A DNA stretch of 64,000 nt from Scalesia atractyloides (Eukaryota; Streptophyta; Magnoliopsida; Asterales; Asteraceae). Under the pieces are notes generated by a model. That model was not told the origin of the DNA. It made no database searches and saw only the letters and a list, made by a program, of their open reading frames with translations. The translations under genes were made by a program, and so were the position numbers. The first letter of the stretch is position 1; each line of letters starts with the position of its first letter. The stretch is taken from assembly GCA_947069175.1 (NCBI GenBank), contig CAMTDV010000018.1, forward strand, positions 40,126,869 to 40,190,868. The letters run 5' to 3'. Shown here one piece after another: positions 1-11,333 of the stretch.

Positions 1-363
1 ACCTATGAAAAAACAAAAGAAAACATGACTGAATCCTCTAAGAAGTCATAGAAGCGCAAGGCTTCACAAAATTTCGCTGTAGTTGCTCAGAACAATCAAG
101 TTGCCCCCAATCAACCAGCACAACCACTTTTGAGGAAACCTTAAGCTAGTACAGCACCCATATGCAACAGGTGCATTGCTCATCATCAGACTCACCTGTA
201 ATGTCATCAATGCACTTCGTGTGGGCGACTTGGTCATTTGGCAAACGTCTGTCGATCAGCTCGAGCTAACTTTCCACCAGGTTCTTGCTACAACTGTGGC
301 GAGATGGGTAATTTTAGAAACAACTGCCCGAGACTTGTAAATGCAAATCCCGCTCGTGGATGA
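1..363 (+). pseudogene. 3' end of a Ty3/gypsy gag with CCHC zinc knuckles (element G1)
   Basis: The plus-strand reading gives a basic stretch and then cysteine-rich sequence. A first cluster CNRCIAHHQTH is followed by CTSCGRLGHLANVC, a complete C-x2-C-x4-H-x4-C knuckle, and by CYNCGEMGNFRNNC, where the histidine is replaced by Asn. The reading ends in TGA at 361-363. Such knuckles bind genomic RNA in the nucleocapsid part of retrotransposon Gag, and the order HH-cluster then knuckles is usual for plant chromoviral gags. In-frame stops near codons 17, 49 and 61 show decay. No protease or RT follows, which is odd because gypsy gag normally runs straight into pol. The N-terminal part lies left of the window. 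Family assignment is confident; function is lost. Confidence 0.8.
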
Positions 364-869
364 ACATATTAACAAGACTCAAGCCAACAATGATGCAACT
401 ATGAACAATTAAGTTTTTATTTGTTTCTCTTTTGTTTTCCAAGAATCTTGAAACACTTTGATTGTATATAAATAAATGTGATTGTTTCCATTTTATTTAC
501 AAATGTGATTGCATATATGAGTAGTACACCCTTACAATACCAATACCAAGGACATGGTTCCTTGCAAATTAAAACTACTCTCGTAGTTTCATTCATTTTG
601 TGATCGCTCGCGATCTCCACAAAATCCTAAGTACTCGTTTCTTCCAAGAAACAAAGTACAAGGTACAAGTTATAACTTCTAACAGATACTTAAAGTACCA
701 CTTTGAATCCTTGATTGGATATCTAAGGATACTTCCATGAGTCCTTAATTGGTCTTATGCAATATGCTTATGAGCATATCATAACTCCCTGGTTTCATAA
801 CACTTTGCATAGTACATGATTTTAAAAACATTATACCCGATTTCAAAATTTCATGATTTCAAAGACATT

Positions 870-1080
870 TCACATGATTTCAAGATACTCTTGCGGCATA
901 TGTTGACTTAGCATATGAGCACATTGATTTATTTGCATCTTGCTATGTATGTTGACTGAGCATACTAGTACATGATTTTTCAAAGACATGTTGCTTGTAC
1001 GCTGTATGAGCATATCAAGTACACGATTTTCAAAGACACTTTGCTTCATATGTTGACCTAACATATCTAGTGTGTGGTTT
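870..1080. repeat. degenerate ~60-bp tandem repeat
   Basis: Three to four diverged units with the core 'catatgttgac-t-agcatat' followed by 'gagtacatgattttcaaagacac-ttgc'. Unit starts are near 895, 945, 1000 and 1040. Seen directly; units are too diverged to give an exact period. Confidence 0.5.
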
Positions 1081-1269
1081 TCGAAACATTTTCACCACTC
1101 AAAAACTCAAAATCCTTATAAGATCTTCCTATCATCATAGTTAGATTCTTGTGGATGTTTAAAGTACTAAGTTGAAGTCCTTAGTTGGATTCCTTGTGTA
1201 TTTTAATACGTAAAGTACAAATTGATGACAATGTTGACAATTATGTGTATATGTGATTAGTAGTGATTT

Positions 1270-1365
1270 AGGTAACGAAACGAGCGTAATACCATTAGAA
1301 CATGGTGGATACGCCGATGGTACTTCCTATATATACGTGTTCTTATTGTATCACCCTTGTAGCGT
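1270..1365. repeat. dispersed repeat, partner at 2066-2160
   Basis: About 95 bp from 'aacgaaacg' through 'catggtggatacg' and 'tggtacttcctatatata' to 'gttatt' recurs at 2066-2160 in the same orientation with scattered changes. The two copies flank the minisatellite at 1553-1895, so the segment may be an old duplication inside the G1 tail. Confidence 0.6.
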
Positions 1366-1552
1366 TATTCAAATCACTATAAGATCTTTGGTGTTCAAGT
1401 CGATTCAGATGTTCGCTATCCAATTCCTTGTAGAATCTTCCATATCTTCATATGATAGATTTTTAGAAGGATATCCAAAAGTACTATCTTAAATCCCTAA
1501 TGGGCTATTCTATGCAAATAGTTAGACCCTTGGATTTTATAGTGCTATTCCA

Positions 1553-1895
1553 AAGTTAAAGAAACCTTTCAGGGTTTAGTTAAAGAGGCCTTTCAGGGTC
1601 TAGTTAAAGAGATCATTCGTTGATCTAGTTAAAGGAGTCTTTCAGGGCTTAGTTAAAGAGGTCTTCAGGGCCTAGTTAAAGAGGTCTTTCAGGGCCTAGT
1701 TAAAAAGGTCTTTAAGGTCCTAGTTAAAGAAGTCTTTCAGGACTTAGTTAAAGGGTCTTTTCAGGGCCTAGTTAAATAGATTGCTCATCAGTCTAGTTAA
1801 AGAGACCATGTGATGATCTAGTTAAAGAGAAACTTTGGTGGTCTATTTAAAGAGATCATGCGTTGATCTAATTAAAGAGATCAAGATGTGGTCTA
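1553..1895. repeat. minisatellite, ~25-bp unit AGTTAAAGAGGTCTTTCAGG
   Basis: About 13 to 14 head-to-tail units, each starting with (a/t)gttaaagag and continuing with a short inverted segment such as gtctttcagggcct or atcatgcgttgatct. The second half varies more than the first. Two more diverged units of the same core (gttaaagagatcttttaggatct) occur at 12722-12775 inside LTR Y, linking the tail and the LTR. Confidence 0.85.
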
Positions 1896-3693
1896 GACAA
1901 GTCCTTCCATGTTACTCATATGATTTTCCCCTACACACCACAAAATAAACTATGCGGACTGTGCAACAAATTAAGTAATTATGGATGCATACATAATTAT
2001 AAAATCCCTTGCATAGAAAACCATAGCAAGTGTTGCCATGTGTGAGAACCTATAGTAATAAGAATAACGAAACGGGAACAATGTAATAAGGGCATGGTGG
2101 ATACGTTGCTGGTACTTCCTATATATAAGTGTTCCTTATTACATTACAAGCGTGGTGTTATTTAAGTTACTAGAAGTTCTGGACCTTGACCAATGTTGTT
2201 CTATCATACTCTTTCTGACTCCAATTTCGAGCACACAAAAGTTTTCTATACTAGTCTTCATGGGAAACCTTCATAAACAATCTTCCGTTCATTATTCGAA
2301 ATCCGACTCCTTTCTGTCATGTCCACGCTCTTTTTATGGTATCCTACGATAAAAAGATACCACTATGACATTTACAAGAATCTTTTCTGAGGCTCAGTAC
2401 AATCAAAGGTGTCATGCACCTACTTATTGGAATGAGGTTAAGATTTACGAATCTCAACTCATCACCATGGACAACAAACGACCACAATAAGCAAAGTTCG
2501 CTGGAGTCCAAACGTTTTCTAGAGATTTTCTCCGGAAATAAAGGCTCACTTGATGGTGATACCCTTTATAGTGTTTTTACAAGTTTCCTCTAAATTTAAA
2601 TTTCTGGACAAAATTTCCTAAAGTACGGGAGACTGTGACATCTAAGCCTTTTCAAGCATCAAACAATATCGAACAATTCCAACTCTAATGAAATCTTGTG
2701 TTTCATTCCGGAGAATTGTATAATTACATGTGACATTCATACATTTTAGTCCGTGTACAATTTCGAGTCCACGAAGCTTCTATGGAAGTTATACGCAAAC
2801 TGTTACGCAAACGAAACCAATTTAACGCAACGTATATTTCGGATTAGTGACATAAGCTAAACATACCTTAAATATCCTTTACATAACTTATAAATAAGTT
2901 TTAAAGAGTTTGGTATGTCAAAAACAAGTTTATTCGATCACAGGGACTAATTACGACAAACTGCGAAAGTCTGCCGATTCTCGCAGCGACGTACGCTTCG
3001 AAACAAGAAAAAAAAGCCTAACATACCATAAATATCCTATACATAGCTTAGAAATAAGATTTGAGGGCTTCGGTATGGCAAATTCACACTTTTGTGACTT
3101 CAGGGGCTATTTTGCAAATTTCGTGAAACTATGCATTTTTTCATATTTCGCAATCCGGAACCTGTATGGACATTCAAAAATTTTTCTAATCATAAAAATA
3201 TTGTGTTTTAGTGATTGAAATGCGAAAAATCCGTTCGTTACGCAATTACGGTCACACACACGTTCGTTTCGATTTTCGTCGTAATCAACCGAAAACCACG
3301 ACCGTACGACCAAACGAACTAACCTCTGGAACATTTTCCAACATATTCAAGTTCCCTATACTTTGTTGTCCTTATGGAACTTAAAAATGGGGTTAACGGG
3401 TGTTACAAATTCCAAAAAGCGACGAAAACATGTGTAGGGACCTGTTATGCCATTTTTTGAAAGTTTCTAATTTTTTGGAGGCCTCATGTTGAGCGCCAGC
3501 ACCAACTGGACCTGTCACATGGCGCGAGGGTTACCAGTTTTCAACAGAAACCTGGCAGCCCCTTGTTTCATTGCTTGGACACCTATAACTCGAAATTGCC
3601 ACCTTTCTCCTGCTTCTAACATGTGTTAGGAAACTAATCAAGTTTAGTGATGATGCATGGACACTTGTCTTGATCGTATTAACTCAATTCAAG

Positions 3694-3701
3694 TATAAAT
3701 A
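3694..3701 (+). promoter_or_regulatory. LTR Y TATA box (TATAAATA)
   Basis: TATAAATA followed by a C/T-rich stretch and ATCCATC-type sequence, about 1.06 kb into the LTR and in the orientation of gag. This is the likely Pol II core promoter and U3/R border of the LTR. Position and motif only. Confidence 0.55.
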
Positions 3702-4064
3702 CCATGGAGTTCTTCAATTTTTGAACTTTTGCAACCATAGTCTTGATCCATCTGCTACAAATCCGAATTTAACAATCATTTCGGAGCTTCCTCAGTGTTC
3801 TTGATCAAATCCTTGGTGTTTGTAAGTGATACTTCATGCTTGTTTCAATTCTTAAGGTTAATTTGATTAAAAGTCACAAAATTTGACTTTTATTTGACTT
3901 CCAGAATTTATCATGAATTGATAAGTTTAAAATCCAATTGAAACTTGCTTTATAATGGTAATCAATGTGGTTATGATCCACAAAAATCATGCCTACTGAT
4001 TCTCATCATTTCTAGCTATTTTGACAAGTCAGAGTTTCAGTCAAAATGCAATTTTTGCGCAATT

Positions 4065-4521
4065 TGTAGGAACGTCCATGATTAGCATGGGAACCTAAAT
4101 TTGTTATCTATTGTCCGATTAGGCGGAAACTAATGACAAGTTAACCAAATAACAAGAATTACTCATTTAAATGTTGTTTTCATTGATCTAAAGTTCAACA
4201 CATTCGAGAACGGGATCCGACAGAGCTTCGCCGTCTCTGTGCCAAAATCTCTCCAACTCTTATAAATGAAATCCCAAGGCACCTATATATAGTAGAGCAA
4301 GTTCGCTGGAACTAGACAACGCATGGGGTAAGATCGCCCGAACTTGAGGTAAGTTTGCCCGAACTTGACCTAGTCAAGTTCGGCCGAGCTTGACTTCCCA
4401 CATGCATACCATGGGCGAACTTGGCGTATACATTTCATAAATACGCCTCGTTTCTAATAGATTAAGCCTTATTCACTCAGACTCGATAGATAATGACGTT
4501 GGCAACAGACATATGCACCAA
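4065..4521 (-). repeat. 3' LTR of element A (left copy)
   Basis: On plus it runs from tgtaggaacg to catatgcaccaa; read on minus it begins TTGGTGCATATG and ends TCCTACA. It matches 11349-11761 over its length with roughly 20 differences by eye plus a ~44-bp segment missing from the right copy. U3 holds several CAAGTTCG/CGAACTTG half-sites just upstream of the TATA box, and a TGACGT site near 4494. Confidence 0.88.
4284..4292 (-). promoter_or_regulatory. TATA box of element A LTR (CTATATATAGG on minus)
   Basis: On minus, CTATATATAGGTGCC follows the palindrome cluster and precedes a ~210-bp R/U5 region. The right LTR has TATATAC at 11569-11575 in the same place, and J has TATATATAGG at 60174, so the box is conserved in the family. 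Confidence 0.65.
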
Positions 4522-4522
4522 T

Positions 4523-4537
4523 TGACTCCCCCTTGGA
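4523..4537 (-). promoter_or_regulatory. polypurine tract of element A
   Basis: Minus-strand CCAAGGGGGAGTC lies directly upstream of the 3' LTR. This RNase H-resistant tract primes plus-strand DNA synthesis. D (CTAAGGGGGAGT, near 14374) and F (CCATGGGGGAGTC, near 43741) have the same tract in the same place. Confidence 0.8.
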
Positions 4538-6637
4538 TGTTGCTGCAGTCATTTTGACATTTACAATCTTCTGAGTCTTTTAATCTTTAGTTCTTGTATA
4601 AACTTTAACATCTTGATCTTTATATCCTCTTCCTTTTTCTTGAGCTTTATCTTAATAAAACTTTTCATCATGTTCCCCCTAGCTTTAAGCTTTAGTCTCA
4701 GACTCCCCTTTTGCTCTGATCTTTAGACTTCAAACTCCTCTTAGCTTTGAGCTTTCTGAAATCTTTTGACAATGTTTTATCCAGCTTCCCCTCAAACTGT
4801 ACTACCTGTCTAAATAAATTCTGACATTCAAATAAACATTTCAGATTCACTGTTTTGAAATTTTGTACCATCAACATTTCAAACTTTAATTTTCACTTCA
4901 ATCTTTTTCAAAAACGTTAATTGTTTCAAGTTCAATTTAATGTCCTTTGAAAACATTATACAATTAAGACCTTCAATATTCACATTTTTATCATTTGATT
5001 TGTAAAAATCCACTTAGTTGATCAAGTCCAAGTTAATGACCTTGAGTAACCAAATATATCAACCATGTCCAAATTAATGACCTCAGTTTGAAAAACCGTT
5101 ATGAACAATCTGATTTTAAAGTTTCAAATTAATGAACCTTTAAACAATTATCAGATTTTCTTACCAGACTTTGAATATCCGTTCTCCACATTGGCTCGTT
5201 TGAAACGAATGTAGAAACAAAATCTTTTTGTATTTTAGAAAAATTTATGCTAAAATACACTAAATCTTTTTTTGGTTTTATCTTTGAAAAGAAAGTAAAG
5301 TATTTACAGAACTTTTAACAAGTAAAGTAAACTATGTACAAACATATTTACATACATATTTTTGTTAATTCGTGTCAAAGGATCATATCAGTTGTTTGAG
5401 ACATATCACCAGTACTGTTGAACTTTTGGATGACTTTAAGTTTTAAACTCGTTTACCTAGATTGTCGATATGTTTGTCCTCTTAAACTTCATCACGTTTC
5501 TCAATTGTTCCAAGATATGTTAGGTAAGAATTATGAAACTTGACTTAACTATGGTTCCCACCTCTTGAATATACTCCCGAATCCAGATTCCCTAGATTTC
5601 ATCTTACAGGTGAATGTAGCGTAATTGATATCTGTATCTGGGTTATGCGAGACCTTGAGAGCTCAGGTTAGTACTATCGTAAAGACAAAGAGATGAAGGC
5701 TCGTCTTTAAATGTGTGTTCCACTTAAGGAATCTTTTAATCACTGCAACTGATTAGATCTTTCAATACTTTTCAAGTTTAGCATGCAGTTTGGGGTTTTT
5801 AGCAAAAGCATCATAGAAGTTCTAGGCTATTGCTTCCGCAAAATCAGAAGAACTTGTATAATACCCCAGATATCAACTATCTATAAAGACCTCGTATCTC
5901 AGAATCAGGCAACCCTTTAATCAAAATTTCGGAGTACGAAGTCCATATATCCAAGATGTGTTAATCCACAAGATTAAGCAGTTGCTAAATTTAGTTTATA
6001 TCTCGGAAACAATCTACTGAACGTGTAAAGCCTATCGACACATCCACAGTAAGACTTGTTTATCACTTTTAAACTTTACAATTCTTTAGCATACTGTGAT
6101 AGTCCATTGATGTACTATCATTTCCTTTTTAACAACAAATTATTTTTGTCTTTTTTCATGTTTTTGTACTTTTTGAATTTTTCAAATGTTCAACTTTTTC
6201 ATATATTTTTTATTTTTCAAAAAATTTTCAAATTTTCTTACTCCCCCTAAAACAAAAACATATTTGTGGATTTTAGATTTAAAGAAATTCTTCTAAAAAT
6301 GTAACAAACCAATGTGGATCCCGAGAACTCGTCGTCCGATCCTTTTGTTTTAATTTTCAGCATCATTACGTGTCAACAGAACAAACCATTAAACTTTGAT
6401 AACATCAACTTGTAGAAACCACTTGTAAGAAATCAAATTTTAAATGATTTTTCAATATCCACCAGTGTTCTGTTTAACGGTGTGAATTTTCTCAAAAAAA
6501 TAAAAAAAAAAATTCTTTTTCAACCACTTGTGATTTCAAAAACGTCAAAGAATATGACTTTCTAGATAAGTTAAATACTCATGGAGCTCCGCTATCTTGT
6601 ATCAACTTTGATAAAGTAGATCTTGGGACTCAAGTAA
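4538..6637 (-). other. noncoding 3' region of element A, conserved with D
   Basis: 2.1 kb with no supportable ORF. About 5370-6250 aligns with 14760-15670 of element D at high identity by eye, including blocks 'gatcatatcag', 'tttacctagattgtcgatatgtt', 'gagagctcaggttagtacta' and 'gactaacttgtttat'-like runs. Extra CCCCCT tracts at 4674 and 6243 read as GGGGGA on minus and resemble additional polypurine tracts. The rest is A/T-rich with CTTTGAGCTTTC-like repeats. Confidence 0.7.
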
Positions 6638-7104
6638 CTACGTGAAAAGTGAAACCCAAACCTTCTTGGTTTTGGGTTTGTAAGCATAACAATCTTCATA
6701 ATCACTTTCCAAACCATCATCGTAATCAAAATCATCATCGAGCATTTCTTCGAATGATAATTTTGAGACTTTTTCGACCTTTTCTTTCTTTGTCTGTTTG
6801 ATTACTGATTCGGTTGATTTGACATTTTCAGTTTTGTCAGCAATAGACTTTGGTTTTTCTGATGATGAAAGCTTCTTCTTAGCAACCAAAGATTGTAGCT
6901 TGCTTCTCGATTTGTTGATATAGAACCTAGAATCTTTGATTTCATCAAACCTTGAAGTTTCACCTTTTTCAAATCTTAAGTTTTCAAACTTGACTCAATT
7001 TTAGGTTTCACTTCTTGTTTAGATTCATAGTTTCTATTTGACTTTGTGACATTTTTCACAATCTCTGGTTATTTTTGCTTTTCATCTTTTGATTCGGATT
7101 TCCT

Positions 7105-8413
7105 TCAAGGAAACAAAGGCTTTAGATTCAGACACTTGCGAGCAATGTGACCAACATTATTGCATTTAAAGCAAGTTCGATTATCAGAACCATTTCCACT
7201 AGTGGGTTTTACTCCACTTGTAGACTTGGTCTTAGCCTTGTCACGAAGTTCTTTTTCTTTCTTGAATTCATCATTCGATTGCTTACATATCATGCTTTTT
7301 TCTTGAACCGTGCTCATTCCATACACAAACTTTATATTCTTACCTTTGTATTCCTGGAACACTAGTTTCTCCTTCTTCTTCGGTTCTTCTTCATCAACCT
7401 CCAAACCTAAACCTGTTCTCCTGTGCTCAGGAAAATCACCACCAACCTTTCGATAATTGTTAGCATTCCTTTTAGGTTTCGAGTAAAATGTTTTCTCATT
7501 TTTGTCAAGATCATCTGCTGAAACTTCTACAAGTTTAAACAGTTTATCAGTTTGATCTTCTTTTACATTCCGAATCGGAAAGCTATCATCAAAGTATAAT
7601 CTATCAGAATCCTGAACCTTGTACATGACAACGTTAGGATCATCACTTAGATCATGTTGTGAAGCTGTATCATCATTTTCGGACTGTGTATCAGAACTGT
7701 TTGAACTTGAGTTGGCGCTTTGAAAGCACCACCAACCTTTCGACAATTGTTAGCATTCCTTTTAGGTTTCGAGTAAAATCTTTTCTAATTTTTGTCAAGA
7801 TCATCTGATGAAACTTCTACAAGTTTAAATAGTTTATCAGTTTGATCTTCTTTTACATTCCGAATCGGAAAGCTATCATCGAAGTATAATCTATCAGAAT
7901 CCTTAACCTTGTACATGACAACGTTAGGATCATCACTTAGATCATGTTGTGAAGCTGTATCATCATTTTCGGACTGTGTATCAGAACTGTTTGAACTTGA
8001 GTTGGCGCTTTGAAAGCACCACCAACCTTTCGATAATTGTTAGCATTCCTTTTAGGTTTCGAGTAAAATCTTTTCTCATTTTTGTCAAGATCATCTGATG
8101 GAACTTCTACAAGTTTAAACAATTTATCAATTTGATCTTCTTTTACATTCCGAATCGGAAAGCTATCATCGAAGTATAATCTATCAGAGTCCTTAACCTT
8201 GTACATGACAACGTTATGATCATCACTTAGATCATGTTCTGAAGCTGTATAGTCATTTTCGGGCTGTGTATCAGAACTGTTTGAACCTGAGTTGGCGCTT
8301 TGAAAGCTGCCGTTATTAGAATCATTTCCCAACACATTTTTAAGCACATCTTTTACCACCGCTTCATTGTCATCATTTGATTTCCTAAAATCTACGTCAA
8401 TATTCTCAGGCAA
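7105..8413 (-). pseudogene. A gag C-terminal region, triplicated, with second CCHC knuckle
   Basis: Two open pieces (8413-7937 and 7746-7105) encode the acidic segment NVVMYKVxDSDRLYFDDSFPIRNVKEDQ, KLFKLVEVS-DDLDKNEK and the knuckle CFKCNNVGHIARKC at the 3' end. The ~96-codon unit from GSNSSDTQ to NNYRKVGG appears three times because of a 290-bp tandem triplication. 290 is not a multiple of three, so the copies lie in different frames. J has one copy only, so the expansion is specific to A or its lineage. Confidence 0.75.
7441..8303. repeat. three tandem copies of a 290-bp segment within A gag
   Basis: The block 'accaacctttcg-aattgttagcattcc' starts at 7441, 7731 and 8021, exactly 290 bp apart, and each copy ends 'gagttggcgctttgaaag'. 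Copies differ at only a few positions by eye, so the duplication is younger than most other decay in this element. Confidence 0.93.
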
Positions 8414-9659
8414 TTTTTTTTCTTATCAGACAAAATAAGTAAGTTAAATGCCTTTTCAACTTCATCATCTTTCTTGCATAATAACTTGCAAGAAATGGTG
8501 GAGGAAAACAACCGTACTCTTTACACTTTGATTTCTCACCATTTTCCTCCGATTTAATCGTAGGTAAAATGTGATCAATGACATACGCGTTTGTGGTGTA
8601 ACTCTTCAGAAGCTGTCTTACCCATTCCATTTCAATTTTCATGCTGTGAAACTCACGCTTTGTTTCAGCAATTGTATTAATGTACATGTTAATTGCCTTT
8701 TGTTTCTCAATTACTGTGGCCTTTAACATTTTTACATTGGCGTTAACTTCACTATTAGCATGTTCAACATATTTATATTTGCTTGATATTTTGTCATAAG
8801 CGTCTTTTATGGTTCTGTAATCATAACGAAAGTTTTCGTTATGTACAATCAATTCTCTTATGACTTTGACTTTATCAAGACATGGTTCACAAGGTCTTGC
8901 GCATTTTGTGCAAGGTTTTTCAACCTCCACAACTTTCACAACTTCCTTTTCAGACACACTTACCTTAGCCTTTACCTTTTTTGCGTCTGCTTTCAAAGCT
9001 TCTTGTTTCTGCATCTCAAGATAAGCTAACTCTTCTTCCTCTGCTCTCTGTCTATATCCTTCCGGAATGGCATTTTCCAAAATAGCATCGACATACGATG
9101 TATCAGATTCATCCACTAACTCTGCTATCATAGCAACACCAATTTTCTTTCCGATGTATCTGTTCCAATCAAAACCATCTTCTTCATGAGTAACAACAAG
9201 AGCTTGTTCGGTTGTCTTTGCAGATTTATCTTCTACTTCGACTTGTGTTCTTTTCGGATATGGCTTGTATTGAAGAGCTTTCTTGTAGTACTCATTGTTG
9301 CTGCCAAAAGGATTTTGGTTTCCACTTGCTTCTTGATTATTGCATTCACGTTTGAAGTGTCCCTTTTGTCGACACCTGAAGCATGTGACTTTAGTCTTGT
9401 CAAAACCAAGCTTGTTGCTTGAGTTTCCAATATCCCTTCTAGTGAGCGCCACAAATTTAGAAACTCTTCTGATGATAGATGCAAGGCTCCACTTGATATC
9501 CATCAGTTCCAACTCTTCTTCATCCACCTGTTCATAATCTTCGGCAGTCATCTCTAGATTTCCGATCTTTCCAGCAACGAGACTTTCATATGATTCGAGA
9601 ACGGTAGCGAGAAGTGCTATGTGTTGTTTAGCCACTTTTTCTGGAAATGCATTCTTCAA
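8406..9659 (-). pseudogene. A gag central piece with CCHC knuckle and coiled coil
   Basis: Longest open piece, 417 codons. In order: capsid C-terminal helices with ...LLATVLESYESLV; acidic EDYEQVDEEELELM; helix; knuckle CFRCRQKGHFKREC near residue 95; linker; EEELAYLEMQKQEAL helix; Lys-rich KADAKKVKAKV; PCTKCARPCEPC near residue 250; then a predicted coiled coil rich in KYKYVEHANSE and ETKREFHSMK-like heptads. J encodes the same order. The knuckle is intact and could bind RNA. The last ~35 residues are out of frame compared with J. Not a complete protein. Confidence 0.78.
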
Positions 9660-9667
9660 ATCAACTG

Positions 9668-10363
9668 CTATGTTACACTAGAAAACATTTGAATCAGAAC
9701 TGGCTTTGTTTGTCTGATTTTGGAATGAAGAGCTTGAACTTGCACTTGTATATCTAACATACGGAGAACTTTGATTTGAAGAAGAATTTGTATTTGCACT
9801 AAATGCTGTTTGGATTTTCGGGCTTTGAATCGGAGTATCAGGAATACCTCTTTGTAATATACACCAACATCTTTAACAACATTAGCATTCTTTGATTTGG
9901 CAATCTTCATTAACTCCATCTCATGACCTTCCAATTTGTCGATGAAGGATGACAACTTGAAATGTCTCCAAGATGGACTATTCTTCAGAATTGTCAGATA
10001 TGTTGTCCATTCTCCTTCTGGAAGTGCATCAGCCAGCTTAACAATTTGCTCTTCATTAGATCGTTTAATATCATGTCTCCGCATCTGGACCATGAGGTGA
10101 CAGTATCTATCGATCATCTGCTTCATTGTTTCACCTTTAATCATCATGAAGATCTCGAATTCTTTTTTGATTAAAGCTTTTTTGCTTTTTACCATTTCAT
10201 CACTTCCTTTGAATTTCTCACAAAGAGAATTCCATAATTCTTGCGAAGTGTCATATTCTGGAAAAAGTATCAAGATATCTTCCTTCACTGATTGTTGTAT
10301 CAAGCTGACCATTTTCTTCTCCGCAACATAGTTATCTTTGTCGGCATTTGAAAACTTATTCAA
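9668..10363 (-). pseudogene. A gag N-terminal capsid piece
   Basis: Open for 231 codons. The segment from FSNADKDNY through EELWNSL-type sequence (QELWNSLCEKF) to MKQMIDRYCHLMVQM and LADALPEGEWTTYLTIL is the conserved copia-type Gag capsid pattern (UBN2 family): helix-rich, W-N-L signature, then a long helical stretch. It lies downstream of the ATG at 10618 and is separated from it by stops. The last ~55 codons leave the true frame, shown by the loss of match to J after VYYKE, so a frameshift lies near 9840. Confidence 0.75.
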
Positions 10364-10618
10364 CGGAAGATCTTGATCACGTTCATCTTTTGGCTATTTG
10401 TAACCATCCTCAACTGCAACCTAGCTATTGAATTGACTCGCTTGTATCCAATTCACAAACTTTTCTTTCCATCCTTCAAATTCATCCATGCTCGTTAGCT
10501 TTGGCGGTTTCGACATGGTACCCATTTCGTTGTCGATATTCATCTGGTTCGCCGCAAGAACAATATCATTTGACTAAGAAGCCATTTGAGAGATGAATAC
10601 GTTGTGGAAATCTTCCAT

Positions 10619-11333
10619 TTTGACAATCCGTAGATTTATCTGAAAATACGATAAAAAACACTCGAAAATCGATTAGAAACAGACATGTTCGGCCGAACTT
10701 GTGTGAAAACAATTTTTGATTTCAAGTATTCACAAGTTCAGTCGAACTTAGGTGAATTAATTTTCAAACTTTTATCAAACACACTCAAGTTCGGTCGAAC
10801 ATGATGTGGGTTTTTGAGAAAAATCAAACTTCGAACGGACTTGAGTATTTTTAGAAGAAATTGTTAAGTTCGGTCGAACTTAGGCTTGAATTTCAAGAGA
10901 AAAGGTAAGTTCGGGTGAACTTGAGTGAATTTTCACTATAATTATATCAAGTTCGGTCGAACTTGATGGATTGTCAAGGCGAAATCAACAAGTTCGAGCG
11001 GACTTAATCTCAAAACCTTGAAAAAATAATCAAGTTCAGTCGATCTTGATGAAAACTCAAAGATTTTCAATCAAGTTCGGTCGAACTTAGTATCAAGTTC
11101 GGCTGAACCTTGTTTCCAAAACATTGTTTTTGCAACTTTTTGATATCAAAACGTTTGAATTTGATGTCCAAACTCTCAGGGGTTTGTTATTAGTGTGTTT
11201 TACATGACATATTCAAAAATCACCCATTTTTGACAATGAAATCATCAAGTATGTGAAAATGTTAAGAAAAATGATAGAATGGAGATGAAATAGAGAAATT
11301 CTTGTCTTGATTCCAGCAAATTTAGGTATCCAG
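10619..11333 (-). other. leader of element A with palindrome array
   Basis: Untranslated leader between primer site and gag ATG. From 10685 to 11109 about eleven imperfect copies of CAAGTTCGNNCGAACTTG occur every ~40 bp (near 10685, 10733, 10786, 10828, 10866, 10905, 10949, 10989, 11031, 11071, 11092). Each can fold into a short hairpin in RNA. The stretch next to the primer site is A/T-rich and matches J's leader in mirrored order. Confidence 0.85.

Larger units (their letters stand above)
364..2633. other. noncoding tail of G1 between gag stop and 3' LTR
   Basis: No convincing coding sequence on either strand over 2.3 kb; open frames are short and lack known motifs. The stretch holds degenerate tandem and dispersed repeats (separate entries) and ends in a purine-rich tract, cctaaagtacgggagac, directly before the LTR start TGTGACATC, as expected for a polypurine tract. 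Gag stop, noncoding tail and LTR in this order suggest either a gag-only (non-autonomous) gypsy derivative or a pol deletion. Confidence 0.6.
6638..10618 (-). pseudogene. decayed gag of element A (whole reading region)
   Basis: The ATG at 10618 opens MEDFHNVFISQMAS, which matches J at 61133. The reading continues with MDEFEGWKEKFVNWIQ, a UBN2/copia-type capsid, CCHC knuckle CFRCRQKGHFKREC, cysteine motif PCTKCARPCEPC, a coiled region, a second knuckle CFKCNNVGHIARKC, and an acidic/basic tail ending at 6638. Stops near 10575, 10428 and 10390 and frameshifts break it into five open pieces. A 290-bp triplication at 7441-8303 shifts frame in every copy. Copia gag is normally about 250-350 residues; this region would be over 1,200 codons, which is unusually long and suggests a fused coiled-coil/second-knuckle module. 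It would form particle protein if intact; here it is a pseudogene. Confidence 0.8.

Noticed and set aside
2910..3218. 102-codon open frame in LTR Y
   Set aside because: Lies in LTR sequence, has no motif, and the opposite strand is equally open; chance frame.
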